This document shows, piece by piece, positions 8,176-18,246 of a stretch of 64,000 bases of DNA. The stretch is from positions 2,186,990 to 2,250,989 of the forward strand of contig NZ_AP024714.1 of the NCBI RefSeq assembly GCF_033126985.1, in the 5' to 3' direction. This DNA is from Methylomarinovum caldicuralii. GTDB lineage: Bacteria; Pseudomonadota; Gammaproteobacteria; Methylococcales; Methylothermaceae. Made by a program: the position numbers and the translations under genes. The notes beneath the pieces are model-generated. The model worked only from the letters and a program-made list of their open reading frames with translations, was not told the origin of the DNA and did not search any database. Positions within the stretch are counted from its first letter, which is position 1, and each line of letters begins with the position of its first letter.

Positions 8176-9944
8176 CAACGGCCGCGGTGGAAAAAGCGAT
8201 CCAGGGTCTGAAAATCGAGTTTGACCCAGGTGGGGCGGCCGTGGTTGCACTGGCCGCCGCGCTCGGTGCATTCCAGCTCCCGCAACAGGGCGTTCATCTC
8301 CTCCCGGCTCAAGCGCTGCCCGGCCCGCACCGCCCGATGACAGGCACAGGTGGCCAGACGCTCGCGGACGGCCGTCTCGACCCCGGTGACCGCCTCGAAG
8401 CGGGCCAGTTCCGCCAGTACCCCCTTCACCAGCTCCGCCGCGTCCGCCCGCCCCAGGAGGGCCGGCAGCGACCGCACCACCAGGGTTTCCGGACCCAGGC
8501 GGTCCACCTCCAGGCCGAGGCTCAGCAGCAGGTCCTGGTGCTGCTGGGCCAGTTCGGCTTCCCCTCGGCCCACCTGCAGCTTCACCGGCAACAGCAGCGG
8601 CTGGCGCACCACCTCGCCGCGCTCCAGCTGGCGCTTGAACTTCTCGTAGACGATGCGCTCGTGGGCGGCGTGGGCATCGACGATCACCAACCCGCCTTCG
8701 GCTTCCGCCAGGATGTAGATGCCGTGCAGATGGGCCAGGGCATAACCCAAAGGCGGCGCAGCCTCCGTTCCGGTATCGGCGGCCGGCTCCGCCGGTGCGG
8801 CGGGTGCAGGCGGCGGGTGCAGGGCCTCGTAGAAGGCCAGGGCCTCGTTGACCTGAGGCTGCGGCCGGGCGGCGGGCGGTGGATACGAAGAAGAACCGGA
8901 GACGGCCGGTGCGGGCGGCTTCGGCGGCGGGCTGGGGCCGGGACGGACCTGCCCCAGGGAACGGTACACCGACTGGGCGATGAAATCGCGCACCTGGCGC
9001 GGCTCCCGGAACCGCACTTCCAGCTTGGCGGGATGGGCGTTGACGTCCACCAGGGCCGGATCCAGCTCCAGATACAGCAATGCCGCCGGCTGGCGGTCGC
9101 CGCCGAGGACGTCGCGATAACCGTGACGCAGCGCGTGCAGGAGCAGCTTGTCGCGCACCGGCCGGCCGTTGACGTACCACCACTGCCGGTCCCCCTGGCG
9201 CCGTGCCACCGCCGGCAGCCCCAGCCAACCCCACAGCCGCAGCGGCCCGTGGTTCCATTCGATCAGGAGCGCCTGTTCGACGAATTCCTTGCCCCATACC
9301 ACCGCCACCCGCTGCGACCACTGATCCTCCCCCGGCGCCGGGGGAAGCTTCCAGGCCTCACGCTGGTTGTGGCGCAGGGAGAAACCGACGTCGAAGCGGC
9401 TCAGCGCCAGGCGTTCGAGAAAATGCTGGATGTGGGAAAACTCGGTGCGCTCGCTGCGCAGAAACTTGCGCCGCGCCGGCACGCTGTGGAACAGATCGGC
9501 CACGGTCACGGTGGTGCCGCGGGGATGGGCCACCGGCACCGGCTCCGGTATTTCGTCACCCCCCGCCAGCGCCAGGCGCCAGCCGCAAGGCTCGGCGGCG
9601 GTGCGGGAAATCAGCTCCAGGCGCGAGACGGCGGCGATGCTCGCCAGCGCCTCGCCGCGGAATCCCAGGGTGCGCACCTGGAGCAGATCTTCTGCCGTGG
9701 CGATCTTGCTGGTGGCGTGGCGCGCCAGCGCCAGCGGCAGATGCTCGCGGGCGATGCCAATCCCGTCATCCCGCACCCGGATGAGACCGACCCCGCCGGC
9801 CTCCACCTGCACGTCCACCCGGCGCGCCCCGGCGTCGAGACTGTTCTCCACCAGCTCCTTGACCACCGAGGCGGGCCGTTCCACCACCTCGCCGGCGGCG
9901 ATCTGCCCCACCAGCTGGGGCGGCAGCAAGCGAATCCGAGTCAT
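8175..9944 (-). CDS. mutL: DNA mismatch repair protein MutL
   Basis: A 589-residue mismatch-repair matchmaker. The N-terminal GHKL ATPase has ELVENSLDAGA, RDDGIGI, HATSKI and GFRGEALASI. A Pro/Ala-rich linker follows (about residues 330-400), then the C-terminal dimerisation domain. The C-terminus contains DAHAAHERIVYE, close to the DQHA(x)2E(x)4E metal motif of nicking MutL proteins, plus CACHRAVRAG and CNHGRP. This suggests an endonuclease-type MutL rather than the E. coli MutH-dependent type. It overlaps amiB upstream by 4 bases and miaA downstream by 1, so the three genes form one operon. Confidence 0.96.
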   Translation of the reverse strand: MTRIRLLPPQLVGQIAAGEVVERPASVVKELVENSLDAGARRVDVQVEAGGVGLIRVRDDGIGIAREHLPLALARHATSKIATAEDLLQVRTLGFRGEALASIAAVSRLELISRTAAEPCGWRLALAGGDEIPEPVPVAHPRGTTVTVADLFHSVPARRKFLRSERTEFSHIQHFLERLALSRFDVGFSLRHNQREAWKLPPAPGEDQWSQRVAVVWGKEFVEQALLIEWNHGPLRLWGWLGLPAVARRQGDRQWWYVNGRPVRDKLLLHALRHGYRDVLGGDRQPAALLYLELDPALVDVNAHPAKLEVRFREPRQVRDFIAQSVYRSLGQVRPGPSPPPKPPAPAVSGSSSYPPPAARPQPQVNEALAFYEALHPPPAPAAPAEPAADTGTEAAPPLGYALAHLHGIYILAEAEGGLVIVDAHAAHERIVYEKFKRQLERGEVVRQPLLLPVKLQVGRGEAELAQQHQDLLLSLGLEVDRLGPETLVVRSLPALLGRADAAELVKGVLAELARFEAVTGVETAVRERLATCACHRAVRAGQRLSREEMNALLRELECTERGGQCNHGRPTWVKLDFQTLDRFFHRGR

Positions 9945-11239
9945 CCGCCCACCGGAATCCTGAGCACCTGTCCGGCCCGCACCCGGCTGCCTTCCAGGGC
10001 ATTGTATTCCATCAGCGCCTGCAGGCTGACGCCGTACTGCTGGGCGATTTCCGACAGGGTCTCGCCGCGGGCGATCACGTGCCGCCGCGCCCGCGCAGCC
10101 AGATAAGTCCCCGGCGGGGCGTGGCGCTGGAAGTAATCGCGGATGCCGCGGTGCAGCGCCCTGGCCCAGTACCACTGGTACTTGCCGCTGCGCAGCCGCC
10201 GCTCCTCGGCGGGGTTGGAGATGAATGCCGTTTCCACCAGGATCGAAGGAATATCGGGGGATTTCAGCACCACGAAACCGGCCTGCTGCACGCCACTGTG
10301 GTGAATGCGGCCGATGCGCTTCAGTTCCTCCAGCACTTCCCGGGCCAGACGCTGGCTGTACTCACGGGTGCCGGTCAGGGACAGGTCGAGCAGCACCTTG
10401 GCGAGGGTCTCGTCCTTGTCGTCCAGACTGACGCCGCCGACGAGGTCGGAAGCGTTCTCACGCGCCGCCAGCCAGCGGGCCGCCTCGCTCGAGGCGCCGC
10501 GCTCGGACAGAATGTAAACCCCCGCGCCGCTGGCCCGGGGATTCTTGAAGGAATCGGCGTGGATGGAAACGAACAGATCCGCCTTGGCCTGACGCGCCAG
10601 GGCGATCCGGCGCCGCAGGGGGACGTAATAATCCCCCTTGCGGATTAGCACCGCCCGCATCCCCGGTGTGTCGTCGATGAGCTTGGCCAGCTTGCGGGCG
10701 ATGGCCAGCACCACATCCTTTTCCCGGGTGCCGTGGCGGCCGATGGCGCCGGGATCCTCCCCGCCGTGCCCCGGATCGATGGCGACCACCACATCCCGAA
10801 GCGCCTGTGGCGGCCGGGGAGGCTTCGGTGCCGGACGGGACGGCGCGGCCCCCTTGGCGCCGTAGAGATCCACCACCAGCCGGTGGCCGTAGCGATCGCC
10901 GGGCGGCAGGGTGAACACCTTGGGGCGTACCGCCGTCTTCAGGTCCAGCACCAGGCGCAACACACCCTTGTGCGGATGACCGCTGCGAATCCGCCGCACG
11001 TAAGGGACGCTGGCGTCGATCCGCGGCAGGGCGGCCTTGAGGCGGCCCTGCGGCAGGTCCAGCACCAGGCGTCTGGGATTCTCCAAGCCGAACACTTTCG
11101 GCTTGAACGGCTGGGAAACGTCCAGGACCAGGCGCACGTGATCGGGCGCGTTCCAGTAACGCACCCCGTAAACCTCCAGCGCCCATCCGGCCTGCATCAG
11201 CAATCCCAGCAGCAGGCCCAGCCAGACCCTCAATCCCAT
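9941..11239 (-). CDS. amiB: N-acetylmuramoyl-L-alanine amidase, AmiB/AmiC type, with LysM
   Basis: A 432-residue periplasmic cell-division amidase that cleaves the peptide from muramic acid. Order: signal peptide (1-20), AMIN domain (about 22-125, binds septal wall), short linker, zinc Amidase_3 domain starting [17 protein letters not shown] near residue 150 with the catalytic-end [14 protein letters not shown], and a C-terminal LysM ([20 protein letters not shown]). It is the first gene of amiB-mutL-miaA. A TATAAT-like -10 box on the minus strand lies at 11273-11278, about 35 bases before the start; no clear -35 box was seen. Confidence 0.95.
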   Translation of the reverse strand: MGLRVWLGLLLGLLMQAGWALEVYGVRYWNAPDHVRLVLDVSQPFKPKVFGLENPRRLVLDLPQGRLKAALPRIDASVPYVRRIRSGHPHKGVLRLVLDLKTAVRPKVFTLPPGDRYGHRLVVDLYGAKGAAPSRPAPKPPRPPQALRDVVVAIDPGHGGEDPGAIGRHGTREKDVVLAIARKLAKLIDDTPGMRAVLIRKGDYYVPLRRRIALARQAKADLFVSIHADSFKNPRASGAGVYILSERGASSEAARWLAARENASDLVGGVSLDDKDETLAKVLLDLSLTGTREYSQRLAREVLEELKRIGRIHHSGVQQAGFVVLKSPDIPSILVETAFISNPAEERRLRSGKYQWYWARALHRGIRDYFQRHAPPGTYLAARARRHVIARGETLSEIAQQYGVSLQALMEYNALEGSRVRAGQVLRIPVGG

Positions 11240-11339
11240 GGCGCCCTCCGCAATCTCGCGCTCAGTGTTCTGATTATATCGTCAATTCTGAGGGGATCGT
11301 GGCGAAAACCCCGATTTTTGGTCGCTTTCCGCCCACGGC

Positions 11340-11369
11340 TTGTTCCCTGCCGACCCATTCCGTTAGAAT
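11340..11369 (+). promoter_or_regulatory. Probable sigma-70 promoter of argD-argF
   Basis: TTGTTC at 11340-11345 and TAGAAT at 11364-11369 are separated by 18 bases and lie about 60 bases before the argD start, in the divergent gap to amiB. This is a pattern match only. Confidence 0.4.
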
Positions 11370-11379
11370 TCTGCATTTC

Positions 11380-11409
11380 AGGCAGTCGCGCGGCTGCCTT
11401 TTTGTTTTT
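11380..11409 (+). terminator. Hairpin plus T tract in the argD 5' leader (attenuator-like)
   Basis: A 6-bp stem (AGGCAG/CTGCCT, loop of 8) is followed by TTTTTTGTTTTT-like sequence. It lies a few bases after the expected transcription start and 23 bases before argD. It has the form of an intrinsic terminator but precedes an arginine gene, so it may act as a 5' attenuator. No leader peptide was recognised. Confidence 0.4.
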
Positions 11410-11432
11410 CACTGAACGCGAGGAAAGTGATC

Positions 11433-12608
11433 ATGACCTCCGCCGTCATGCCCACCTACGCCCGTCTGCCGGTGGCCTTCGTCCGCGGCGAAGGCGCCTG
11501 GCTGTGGGACACGGAAGGCCGGCGTTATCTGGACGCGCTGGCCGGCATCGCCGTGTGCAATCTGGGGCACGCCCATCCGCGTTTGGCTCAGGTCCTGTGC
11601 GACCAGGCCAAGCGCCTGTGGCACACCTCCAACCTCTACCGCATCGAGCTCCAAGAGCAGTTGGCGGCCGAGCTGACCCGGCTGGCGGCGATGGACAACG
11701 TTTTCTTCTGCAATTCCGGCGCCGAGGCCAACGAAGCGGCGATCAAGCTGGCCCGCGCCTACGGCCACCGCCGCGGCATCGCAACGCCGAAGATCGTCGT
11801 CATGGAAGGCAGCTTCCACGGCCGCACCCTGGCAACCCTCAGCGCCACCGGCAATCCCAGGGTCCGGCAGGGTTTCGAGCCGTTGGTGGCGGGTTTCGTC
11901 CACTGTCCCTTCGGACAGGCGGAAGCGGTCGCGGCCCTGGCGGACGATCCCGACATCGTCGCCGTCCTGGTGGAACCGGTCCAGGGCGAGGGCGGGGTAC
12001 GGGTGCCGCCGGCGGATTATCTGGCCCGGCTGCGCCGGCTCTGCGACCGCCACGGCTGGCTGCTGATGCTCGACGAGGTGCAAACCGGCATCGGCCGCTG
12101 CGGTCACTGGTTCGCCCATCAGCGCACCGGGATCGTTCCCGACGTCATGACCCTGGCCAAGGCCCTGGGCAACGGCTTTCCCATCGGCGCCTGCCTCGCC
12201 CGGGGGGAGGCGGCCGAGGTGCTGCAGGCGGGGATGCACGGTTCCACCTTCGGCGGAAACTTCCTCGCCTGCCGGGTGGCCCTGGAGGTGCTCCACATCA
12301 TCGAAGCGGAAGACCTCCTCCCCCGGGCCCAGACCCTGGGCCGGCAGCTGGCCGCCGGCTTCCGGGAGCGTCTCGGCGATTTCCCCGGCATCCGGGACAT
12401 CCGCCACCAGGGCCTCATGCTCGGTATCGAACTCGACCGCCCCTGCGGCATGCTGGTATCCCAGGCGCTGGCGGCGGGCGTTTTGATCAACGTCACCGCC
12501 ACCTCCGTGGTCCGGCTGCTGCCGCCCCTGATCCTCGACGACGACCAGGCGGGGCAGCTGCTCGACACCCTTTCAACCCTCATCGTGAACACCCTGGACA
12601 AACCGTGA
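11433..12608 (+). CDS. argD: Acetylornithine aminotransferase
   Basis: A PLP enzyme converting N-acetylglutamate semialdehyde to N-acetylornithine in arginine synthesis (and able in many bacteria to act on the lysine-pathway succinyl intermediate). ATG 11433 is preferred to the in-frame GTG at 11427 because AGGAAA sits 6 bases before it. The 391-residue fold-type I protein has [18 protein letters not shown], the PLP-Asp segment [13 protein letters not shown], and the Schiff-base Lys in [13 protein letters not shown]. The stop overlaps the argF start by 4 bases. Confidence 0.96.
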   Translation: MTSAVMPTYARLPVAFVRGEGAWLWDTEGRRYLDALAGIAVCNLGHAHPRLAQVLCDQAKRLWHTSNLYRIELQEQLAAELTRLAAMDNVFFCNSGAEANEAAIKLARAYGHRRGIATPKIVVMEGSFHGRTLATLSATGNPRVRQGFEPLVAGFVHCPFGQAEAVAALADDPDIVAVLVEPVQGEGGVRVPPADYLARLRRLCDRHGWLLMLDEVQTGIGRCGHWFAHQRTGIVPDVMTLAKALGNGFPIGACLARGEAAEVLQAGMHGSTFGGNFLACRVALEVLHIIEAEDLLPRAQTLGRQLAAGFRERLGDFPGIRDIRHQGLMLGIELDRPCGMLVSQALAAGVLINVTATSVVRLLPPLILDDDQAGQLLDTLSTLIVNTLDKP

Positions 12609-13498
12609 AACCACGCCACTTTCTCACCCTGCGCGACCTGAGCCCGCAGGAACTGCGTCACCTCATCGACCGCGCCATTGCCCTCAAGGCCCTCAAGGCG
12701 CCCTACGAGCCCCTCCGCAACAAGCTTTTGGGGATGATCTTCGAAAAGGCCTCCACCCGCACCCGGGTGTCCTTCGAAGCCGGCATCGTCCAGCTCGGCG
12801 GGGCGGCGGTGTTTCTGTCGCCGCGTGATTCCCAGCTCGGCCGCGGCGAACCGCTGGAGGACACCGCCCGGGTGATGTCGCGGATGGTGGACCTGATCGT
12901 CCTGCGCACCCACCGTCACGACACCGTGGTGCATTTCGCCAACCATTCTGCGGTGCCGGTCATCAACGGCCTCACCGACCGCTTCCATCCCTGCCAGCTG
13001 CTCGCGGACGTGCAGACCTACGTCGAGCACCGCGGCGACATCCGGGGCCGCAAGGTGGCCTGGATCGGCGACGGCAACAACATGTGCCAGTCCTACATCA
13101 ACGCCGCGGTGCTGTTCGATTTTCATCTCCACATCGCTTGCCCCTCCGGATACGAGCCCGAGGCGCAGCTGGTGGCCGAGGCCGGCGACCACGTCACCCT
13201 CGGCCACGATCCCAAGGCGGCCGCCCGTGACGCCGACCTGGTGGTCACCGACGTCTGGGCCAGCATGGGGCAGGAGGAGGAACAGCAGCAACGCATCGCC
13301 GCCTTCCGGGATTTCCAGGTCACCCCCGCGCTGATGGCCCTGGCCAAGCCGGACGCCCTGTTCATGCACTGCCTGCCGGCCCACCGTGGCGAGGAAGTCG
13401 CCGCCGAAGTACTGGAGGGACCGCAAAGCGTGGTCTGGGACGAGGCGGAAAACCGCCTCCACGCCCAGAAGGCATTGATGGAATTCCTGGCGGGGTAA
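12605..13498 (+). CDS. argF: Ornithine carbamoyltransferase
   Basis: Forms citrulline from ornithine and carbamoyl phosphate. A 297-residue protein with the carbamoyl-phosphate motif [12 protein letters not shown], the HPCQ segment ([12 protein letters not shown]), [11 protein letters not shown] for ornithine binding and the catalytic [13 protein letters not shown] start within the argD stop (GTGA). It is followed by a convincing intrinsic terminator, so argD-argF is probably a two-gene operon. Confidence 0.96.
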   Translation: MKPRHFLTLRDLSPQELRHLIDRAIALKALKAPYEPLRNKLLGMIFEKASTRTRVSFEAGIVQLGGAAVFLSPRDSQLGRGEPLEDTARVMSRMVDLIVLRTHRHDTVVHFANHSAVPVINGLTDRFHPCQLLADVQTYVEHRGDIRGRKVAWIGDGNNMCQSYINAAVLFDFHLHIACPSGYEPEAQLVAEAGDHVTLGHDPKAAARDADLVVTDVWASMGQEEEQQQRIAAFRDFQVTPALMALAKPDALFMHCLPAHRGEEVAAEVLEGPQSVVWDEAENRLHAQKALMEFLAG

Positions 13499-13523
13499 AC
13501 CTTTTCCGTCCCGCACCGTCTTT

Positions 13524-13559
13524 GGCATTGTCCCCAGAGGATTTACAATGCCTGTTTTT
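13524..13559 (+). terminator. Intrinsic terminator after argF
   Basis: A perfect 8-bp stem (GGCATTGT at 13524-13531 with ACAATGCC at 13545-13552, loop of 13) is followed by TGTTTTT. It lies 26 bases after the argF stop and before the next gene. Confidence 0.65.
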
Positions 13560-13582
13560 CACCCTAGGTCCAGGAAGCTGCC

Positions 13583-14254
13583 GTGAAAGTTCTGATATTT
13601 CTTTTGGCCTGGTTGCCGGCGCTCGTCCTGGCGGCTGAAACCGCCTACGTCACCGACCGGGTCGAGGTGCTGGTGCGGACCGGCAAGGGCACCCAGTACA
13701 AGATCCTGCGCCGCCTCCCCAGCGGCTATCCGGTTACGGTGCTGGAGCGCGATCGCAACAGCGGCTATTCCCGCATCCGCCTCCGCGACGGCACCGAGGG
13801 CTGGATCTTGACTCGCTACCTGTCCGACCAGCCCAGCGCCCGTCAACAATTGGCCCAGGCCCAGGCGGCTCTGGAACGGCTGCGCCAGGAAAACGCCGCG
13901 CTGAAGCAGGAACTGACCGAATTGAAGTCGCAGCAGGGCAGTCTGAGCAGCGAACGCACCCAGCTGGCCCAGCGCAGCGCCCAGCTGGAGGCGGAATTGC
14001 AGCGCATCCGCAACGCCGCCGCCCACGCCCTGGAAATCCAGGACGAACGCAACCGTCTGCGCGAGCGGGTCGCCGATCTGGAGCGGCAGCTCAAGCAGCT
14101 GCAGCTGGAAAACCAGGCTTTGAGCCGGGAGAACTCGCAGCGCTGGTTCCTCATCGGCGCCGGGGTTCTCGGCGGCGGCATCCTGCTGGGGCTGATCCTG
14201 CCGCGGCTGGGCTGGCGCCGCAAGCGCGGCTGGGACTCCCTGTCCTCTCTTTAA
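13583..14254 (+). CDS. SH3-domain, coiled-coil membrane protein (YgiM/TIGR04211 type)
   Basis: A 223-residue protein beginning at GTG 13583. It has a signal peptide (1-18), a bacterial SH3 domain (about 20-85, with [20 protein letters not shown] and [12 protein letters not shown]), a long Gln/Leu/Glu coiled coil (about 90-185) and a C-terminal membrane helix ([20 protein letters not shown]) ending in basic residues. This architecture matches the YgiM-like envelope proteins: the SH3 domain faces the periplasm and the tail anchors it in the inner membrane. The function is not established, though a cell-wall role is usual for such SH3 domains. Confidence 0.8.
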   Translation: MKVLIFLLAWLPALVLAAETAYVTDRVEVLVRTGKGTQYKILRRLPSGYPVTVLERDRNSGYSRIRLRDGTEGWILTRYLSDQPSARQQLAQAQAALERLRQENAALKQELTELKSQQGSLSSERTQLAQRSAQLEAELQRIRNAAAHALEIQDERNRLRERVADLERQLKQLQLENQALSRENSQRWFLIGAGVLGGGILLGLILPRLGWRRKRGWDSLSSL

Positions 14255-14282
14255 CCGATTCGCAACGGAGATCCAACCCACC

Positions 14283-15980
14283 ATGACCGACAAGAAACGC
14301 CCCCATTCCTCCCAGATCGTCGACGGTTACGAGCGCGCCCCCAGCCGGGCGATGCTTCATCCCCTGGGCTTCAAGGACGAGGACTTCCAGAAACCCCAGA
14401 TCGGTGTCGCCTCCACCTGGAACATGGTGACCCCGTGCAACATGCACATCAATCAGCTGGCCCAGTATGCCATCCGCGGCATCGAGGAAAACGGCGGCAA
14501 GGGCATCCTGTTCCATACCATCACCATCTCCGACGGCATCTCCATGGGCACCGAAGGGATGAAGTACTCCCTGGTGTCCCGCGAGGTGATCGCCGATTCC
14601 ATCGAAACCGTGATGGGCTGCCAGGGCTACGACGGCCTGGTGGCCATCGGCGGCTGCGATAAGAACATGCCCGGCTGCCTGATCGCCATGGCGCGCCTCA
14701 ACCGCCCGGCGGTGTTCGTCTACGGCGGCACCATCCTGCCCGGCAGTTGTGGCGACAGGAAACTGGACATCGTCTCGGTGTTCGAAGCCGTCGGCGCCCG
14801 TGCCAACGACCAGATCGACGACGCCGCCCTGCACGAGATCGAATCCCAGGCCATCCCCGGCCCCGGTGCCTGCGGCGGCATGTACACCGCCAACACCATG
14901 GCCTCGGCCATCGAGGCGCTGGGGATGAGCCTGCCCGGTTCCTCGGCCCAGGCCGCCGTCTCCCCGGAAAAGCAGCAGGACTGTGAACGTGCCGGCGAAG
15001 CGGTGCTCAGGCTGCTGGAGCTGGACCTCAAGCCCCGCGACATCATGACCCGCCAGGCCTTCGAGAACGCCATCACCGTGGTCATCGCCCTGGGCGGCTC
15101 CACCAATGCGGTCCTCCACCTGCTGGCGATGGCAGAGGCCTGCGGCGTGCCGTTGAGCCTGGACGACTTCACCCGCATCGGCAGGCAGGTGCCGGTGCTG
15201 GCCGACCTCAAACCCAGCGGCCGCTACCACATGGCCGACCTGATCGAGATCGGCGGCATCCAGCCGCTGATGAAAACGCTGCTCGACGCCGGCCTGCTGC
15301 ACGGCGACTGCCTCACCGTCACCGGCAAGACCCTGGCGGAGAACCTGGCCGATGTCGCCCCCTACCCGGAAGGCCAGGACATCATCCGCCCCCTCGACAA
15401 CCCCATCAAGAAGGACAGCCACCTGGTCATCCTCAAGGGCAACCTGGCCCCGGAAGGCGCGGTGGCCAAGATCAGCGGCAAGGAAGGTCTGCGTTTTACC
15501 GGCAGCGCCCGGGTGTTCGAGTGCGAGGAGGAAGCCCTGCAGCGCATTCTTGACGGCACGGTGCAGAAGGGCGATGTCATCGTCATCCGCTACGAAGGGC
15601 CCAAGGGCGGCCCCGGCATGCGCGAGATGCTGTCCCCCACCTCGGCGGTGATGGGCAAGGGGCTGGGCAAGGACGTGGCCCTCATCACCGACGGCCGCTT
15701 CTCCGGCGGCACCCACGGCTTCGTGGTCGGCCACATCACCCCGGAGGCCTACGTCGGCGGCCCCCTGGCCATCGTCAAGGACGGCGACACCATCACCATC
15801 GACGCCGAAACCCGGGAGCTGCGCCTGCACCTGAGCGACGAGGAAATCCAGGCCCGCCTGGCCCGCTGGCGCAAACCCGCTCCCCGCTACACCCGCGGCA
15901 TCCTCGCCAAGTACGCGGCGTTGGTCAGCTCCGCCTCGGAAGGCGCCGTCACCGACAAGGATCTTGCCGACAAGCTCTGA
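14283..15980 (+). CDS. ilvD: Dihydroxy-acid dehydratase
   Basis: An Fe-S enzyme of valine and isoleucine synthesis that converts 2,3-dihydroxy acids to 2-keto acids. 565 residues with the conserved cysteine motifs [16 protein letters not shown] and [13 protein letters not shown], the [11 protein letters not shown] segment and the C-terminal [17 protein letters not shown] start at ATG 14283 with GGAG upstream fits well. It stands alone rather than with other ilv genes. Confidence 0.97.
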   Translation: MTDKKRPHSSQIVDGYERAPSRAMLHPLGFKDEDFQKPQIGVASTWNMVTPCNMHINQLAQYAIRGIEENGGKGILFHTITISDGISMGTEGMKYSLVSREVIADSIETVMGCQGYDGLVAIGGCDKNMPGCLIAMARLNRPAVFVYGGTILPGSCGDRKLDIVSVFEAVGARANDQIDDAALHEIESQAIPGPGACGGMYTANTMASAIEALGMSLPGSSAQAAVSPEKQQDCERAGEAVLRLLELDLKPRDIMTRQAFENAITVVIALGGSTNAVLHLLAMAEACGVPLSLDDFTRIGRQVPVLADLKPSGRYHMADLIEIGGIQPLMKTLLDAGLLHGDCLTVTGKTLAENLADVAPYPEGQDIIRPLDNPIKKDSHLVILKGNLAPEGAVAKISGKEGLRFTGSARVFECEEEALQRILDGTVQKGDVIVIRYEGPKGGPGMREMLSPTSAVMGKGLGKDVALITDGRFSGGTHGFVVGHITPEAYVGGPLAIVKDGDTITIDAETRELRLHLSDEEIQARLARWRKPAPRYTRGILAKYAALVSSASEGAVTDKDLADKL

Positions 15981-16120
15981 TCCGTGGGCAGGAACCGCGC
16001 AGGCACCGGCGGCCGCGGGGAAGGGTCTGAAGGGCGTAACCGGCCTGGACGGCCGGGTCCGGGCCCCCAGAGAAGGGTTCACGGCATCCCGGAAATCCCA
16101 CACCCGCCAACACGCCGGCC

Positions 16121-17428
16121 ATGATCGATCCGGCCGCCTTCGTCCGCTGGTTCCGGGGTGCCCTGCCCTACATCCATGCACATCGCGGACGGACCTTCGT
16201 GATCCATTTCGGCGGCGAGGCGGTGGCCGACGAACCCCGCTTCGCCAGCCTGGTCCACGACATCGCCCTGCTCCACGGCCTTGGCATCCGCCTGGTGCTG
16301 GTCCCGGGCATCCGCCCCCAGATCGAAGCCCGCCTGCAGCAGCGCGGTATCGCCTGCCGCTACCACCGGGGACAACGGATCACCGATGCGGCCGCCCTGG
16401 AATGCGTCAAGGAAGCCGCAGGCCAGGTCCGGGTGGAAATCGAGGCCCGGCTGTCGCTGGGGGTGGCCGATTCCCCCATGGCCGGGATGCGCCTGCCGGT
16501 GGTTTCCGGCAACTTCATCACCGCCAAACCCCTGGGCGTCATCGACGGCATCGACTTCCAGTACACCGGCGAGGTGCGCCGGGTCGACGCGCCGGGCATC
16601 CAGGCGCTGCTGGCCCAGGAACGTCTGGTGCTGATCCCCCCGCTCGGTTACTCCCCCACCGGCGAGGTCTTCAACCTCCGCGCCGAGGCCGTGGCCACCG
16701 CCGTCGCCACCGCCCTCAGGGCCGACAAATTCCTGATCCTGATGGAACAACCCTGCCGCCTAGATGACGAGCCGGTGGCCCAGCTGACCAGCAGCGAGGC
16801 CAGAACCCACCTGCACCGGAAGCGTTTCCCGGCACCGGTCGCCTCCCACGTGGAGGCGGCCGTGACCGCCGTGGAAGGCGGCGTCGAACGCGCCCACCTG
16901 CTCGACCGCCATCTCGACGGCGCCCTGCTGCTGGAACTGTTCACCCGCGACGGCGCCGGCACCCTGATCTCCCGCCAGCCCTTCGAATCCCTGCGCCCGG
17001 CCCGCCTTGACGACATCCCGGGCATCCTGGAACTCATCGCACCCCTGGAGCGGGAAGGGGTCCTGGTCAAACGCTCCCGGGAGAAACTGGAGACGGACCT
17101 GGCCGATTACTGCGTCATCGAACGCGACGGCCTGGTAATCGGCTGCGCCGCCCTGCACGCCTTCCCGGAAGTGAAGATGGGGGAACTGGCCTGCCTGGCC
17201 CTGCACCCGGACTACCGGGGGGAAAACCGCGGCCAGCGGCTGCTGGAACACATCGAGGACCGGGCCCGCCGCCAGGGGCTGGAGCGGCTGTTCGTCCTCA
17301 CCACCCGTACCCTGCACTGGTTCCGGGAACGCGGCTTCCAGCCGGCCACCTTCGCCGATCTGCCGGTCCAGCGCCAGCGCTGCTACAATGCCCAGCGCAA
17401 TTCCAAGGTGCTGATCAAATGTCTCTGA
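16121..17428 (+). CDS. argA: N-acetylglutamate synthase (amino-acid acetyltransferase)
   Basis: First step of arginine synthesis: acetyl-CoA plus glutamate. The 435-residue protein matches classical ArgA: an N-terminal kinase-like regulatory domain (about 1-285; VIHFGGEAVAD, LVLVPGIRPQIEARL, PVVSGNFITAKPLG) and a C-terminal GNAT domain (about 290-435; GELACLALHPDYRGENRGQR). ArgA of this form is normally feedback-inhibited by arginine. The stop overlaps the next gene by 10 bases. The 140 bases before it hold only GC-rich inverted repeats without a T tract. Confidence 0.94.
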   Translation: MIDPAAFVRWFRGALPYIHAHRGRTFVIHFGGEAVADEPRFASLVHDIALLHGLGIRLVLVPGIRPQIEARLQQRGIACRYHRGQRITDAAALECVKEAAGQVRVEIEARLSLGVADSPMAGMRLPVVSGNFITAKPLGVIDGIDFQYTGEVRRVDAPGIQALLAQERLVLIPPLGYSPTGEVFNLRAEAVATAVATALRADKFLILMEQPCRLDDEPVAQLTSSEARTHLHRKRFPAPVASHVEAAVTAVEGGVERAHLLDRHLDGALLLELFTRDGAGTLISRQPFESLRPARLDDIPGILELIAPLEREGVLVKRSREKLETDLADYCVIERDGLVIGCAALHAFPEVKMGELACLALHPDYRGENRGQRLLEHIEDRARRQGLERLFVLTTRTLHWFRERGFQPATFADLPVQRQRCYNAQRNSKVLIKCL

Positions 17429-18246
17429 CCACCTGGCGGCTGCCGGCTGACCGTTCCCCGTTGCGGCTGCTGCAACTGTCCGACTGCCATTTTCTCCCCC
17501 AACCGGGGGACACCCTGATGGGCGTCGACACCGAAAAGAGCTTTCAAGCCGTCCTCGAAGCCCTGCGACGCCACCCCCCCTGGCCGCCGGACCTCCTCCT
17601 GCTCACCGGCGATCTGGTTCAGGAACCCCTGCCCCCCCCCTACCGGCGCCTGCACCGCTACCTGGCCCCGCTTCCCTGTCCCTGGCTGGCGCTTCCGGGC
17701 AACCATGACGATCCCCGGCTGCTGGAGCAGATTCTCTGTGGAGACAGCCATCACTGCGCCGGTCAGGTCATTCTGGGCGACGCATGGCAGCTGATCGCCC
17801 TCGACAGCCACCTGCCCGGCTCCCACGCCGGCAGGCTCGCCCCTTCCCAGCTGGACTGGCTCCGGCGCTGTCTCGAGCGCTGCCGGCTGCCGGCGTTGAT
17901 CACCCTCCACCACCCCCCAATCGCCGTCGGCAGCCGTTGGATGGACACCATGCAACTGCAGAACGCCGAAACCTTCTGGCGGCGGCTGGAAGGACACCCC
18001 CAGGTCAAGGGCATCGTCTTCGGCCACGTCCACCAGGCATTCAACGGCCGCTGTCGGGATATCCCCCTGTGGAGCGCACCCTCCACCTGCTTTCAGTTCA
18101 AACCCGGCAGCGACGACTTCGCCCTCGACGCCCTGCCCCCCGGCTGGCGCTGGCTCGAACTGTCACCCCACGGCCGTCTCCGCACCTGGGTGGAACGCCT
18201 GGCCGATCTCCCCGGCGGGCTGGACTTCGATGCCGGGGGCTATTAG
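17419..18246 (+). CDS. cpdA: CpdA-type 3',5'-cyclic-nucleotide phosphodiesterase / metallophosphoesterase
   Basis: A 275-residue two-metal phosphoesterase with all class motifs in order: LSDCHF (D-x-H), LLTGDLVQ, PGNHDD, TLHHPP and FGHVHQAF. Length and motif spacing match CpdA, which degrades cAMP. Other phosphodiesterases of the same superfamily cannot be excluded, so the gene name is provisional. It overlaps argA by 10 bases and meets the convergent porin gene by a 4-base overlap. Confidence 0.8.
   Translation: MSLTTWRLPADRSPLRLLQLSDCHFLPQPGDTLMGVDTEKSFQAVLEALRRHPPWPPDLLLLTGDLVQEPLPPPYRRLHRYLAPLPCPWLALPGNHDDPRLLEQILCGDSHHCAGQVILGDAWQLIALDSHLPGSHAGRLAPSQLDWLRRCLERCRLPALITLHHPPIAVGSRWMDTMQLQNAETFWRRLEGHPQVKGIVFGHVHQAFNGRCRDIPLWSAPSTCFQFKPGSDDFALDALPPGWRWLELSPHGRLRTWVERLADLPGGLDFDAGGY

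Noticed and set aside
8187-10106. 639-codon plus-strand open frame opposite mutL
   Set aside because: It is the antisense of a clearly conserved mutL. High GC makes such frames common here; composition is low-complexity Gln/Arg/His.
10733-12604. Upstream extension of the argF frame as one 921-residue protein
   Set aside because: The part before 12605 is antisense to amiB and out of frame through argD. The true argF start is the GTG overlapping the argD stop.
15981-16120. Inverted repeat (CCGGCC...GGCCGG) before argA as terminator of ilvD
   Set aside because: Short GC palindromes without a T tract; expected by chance in such GC-rich sequence.
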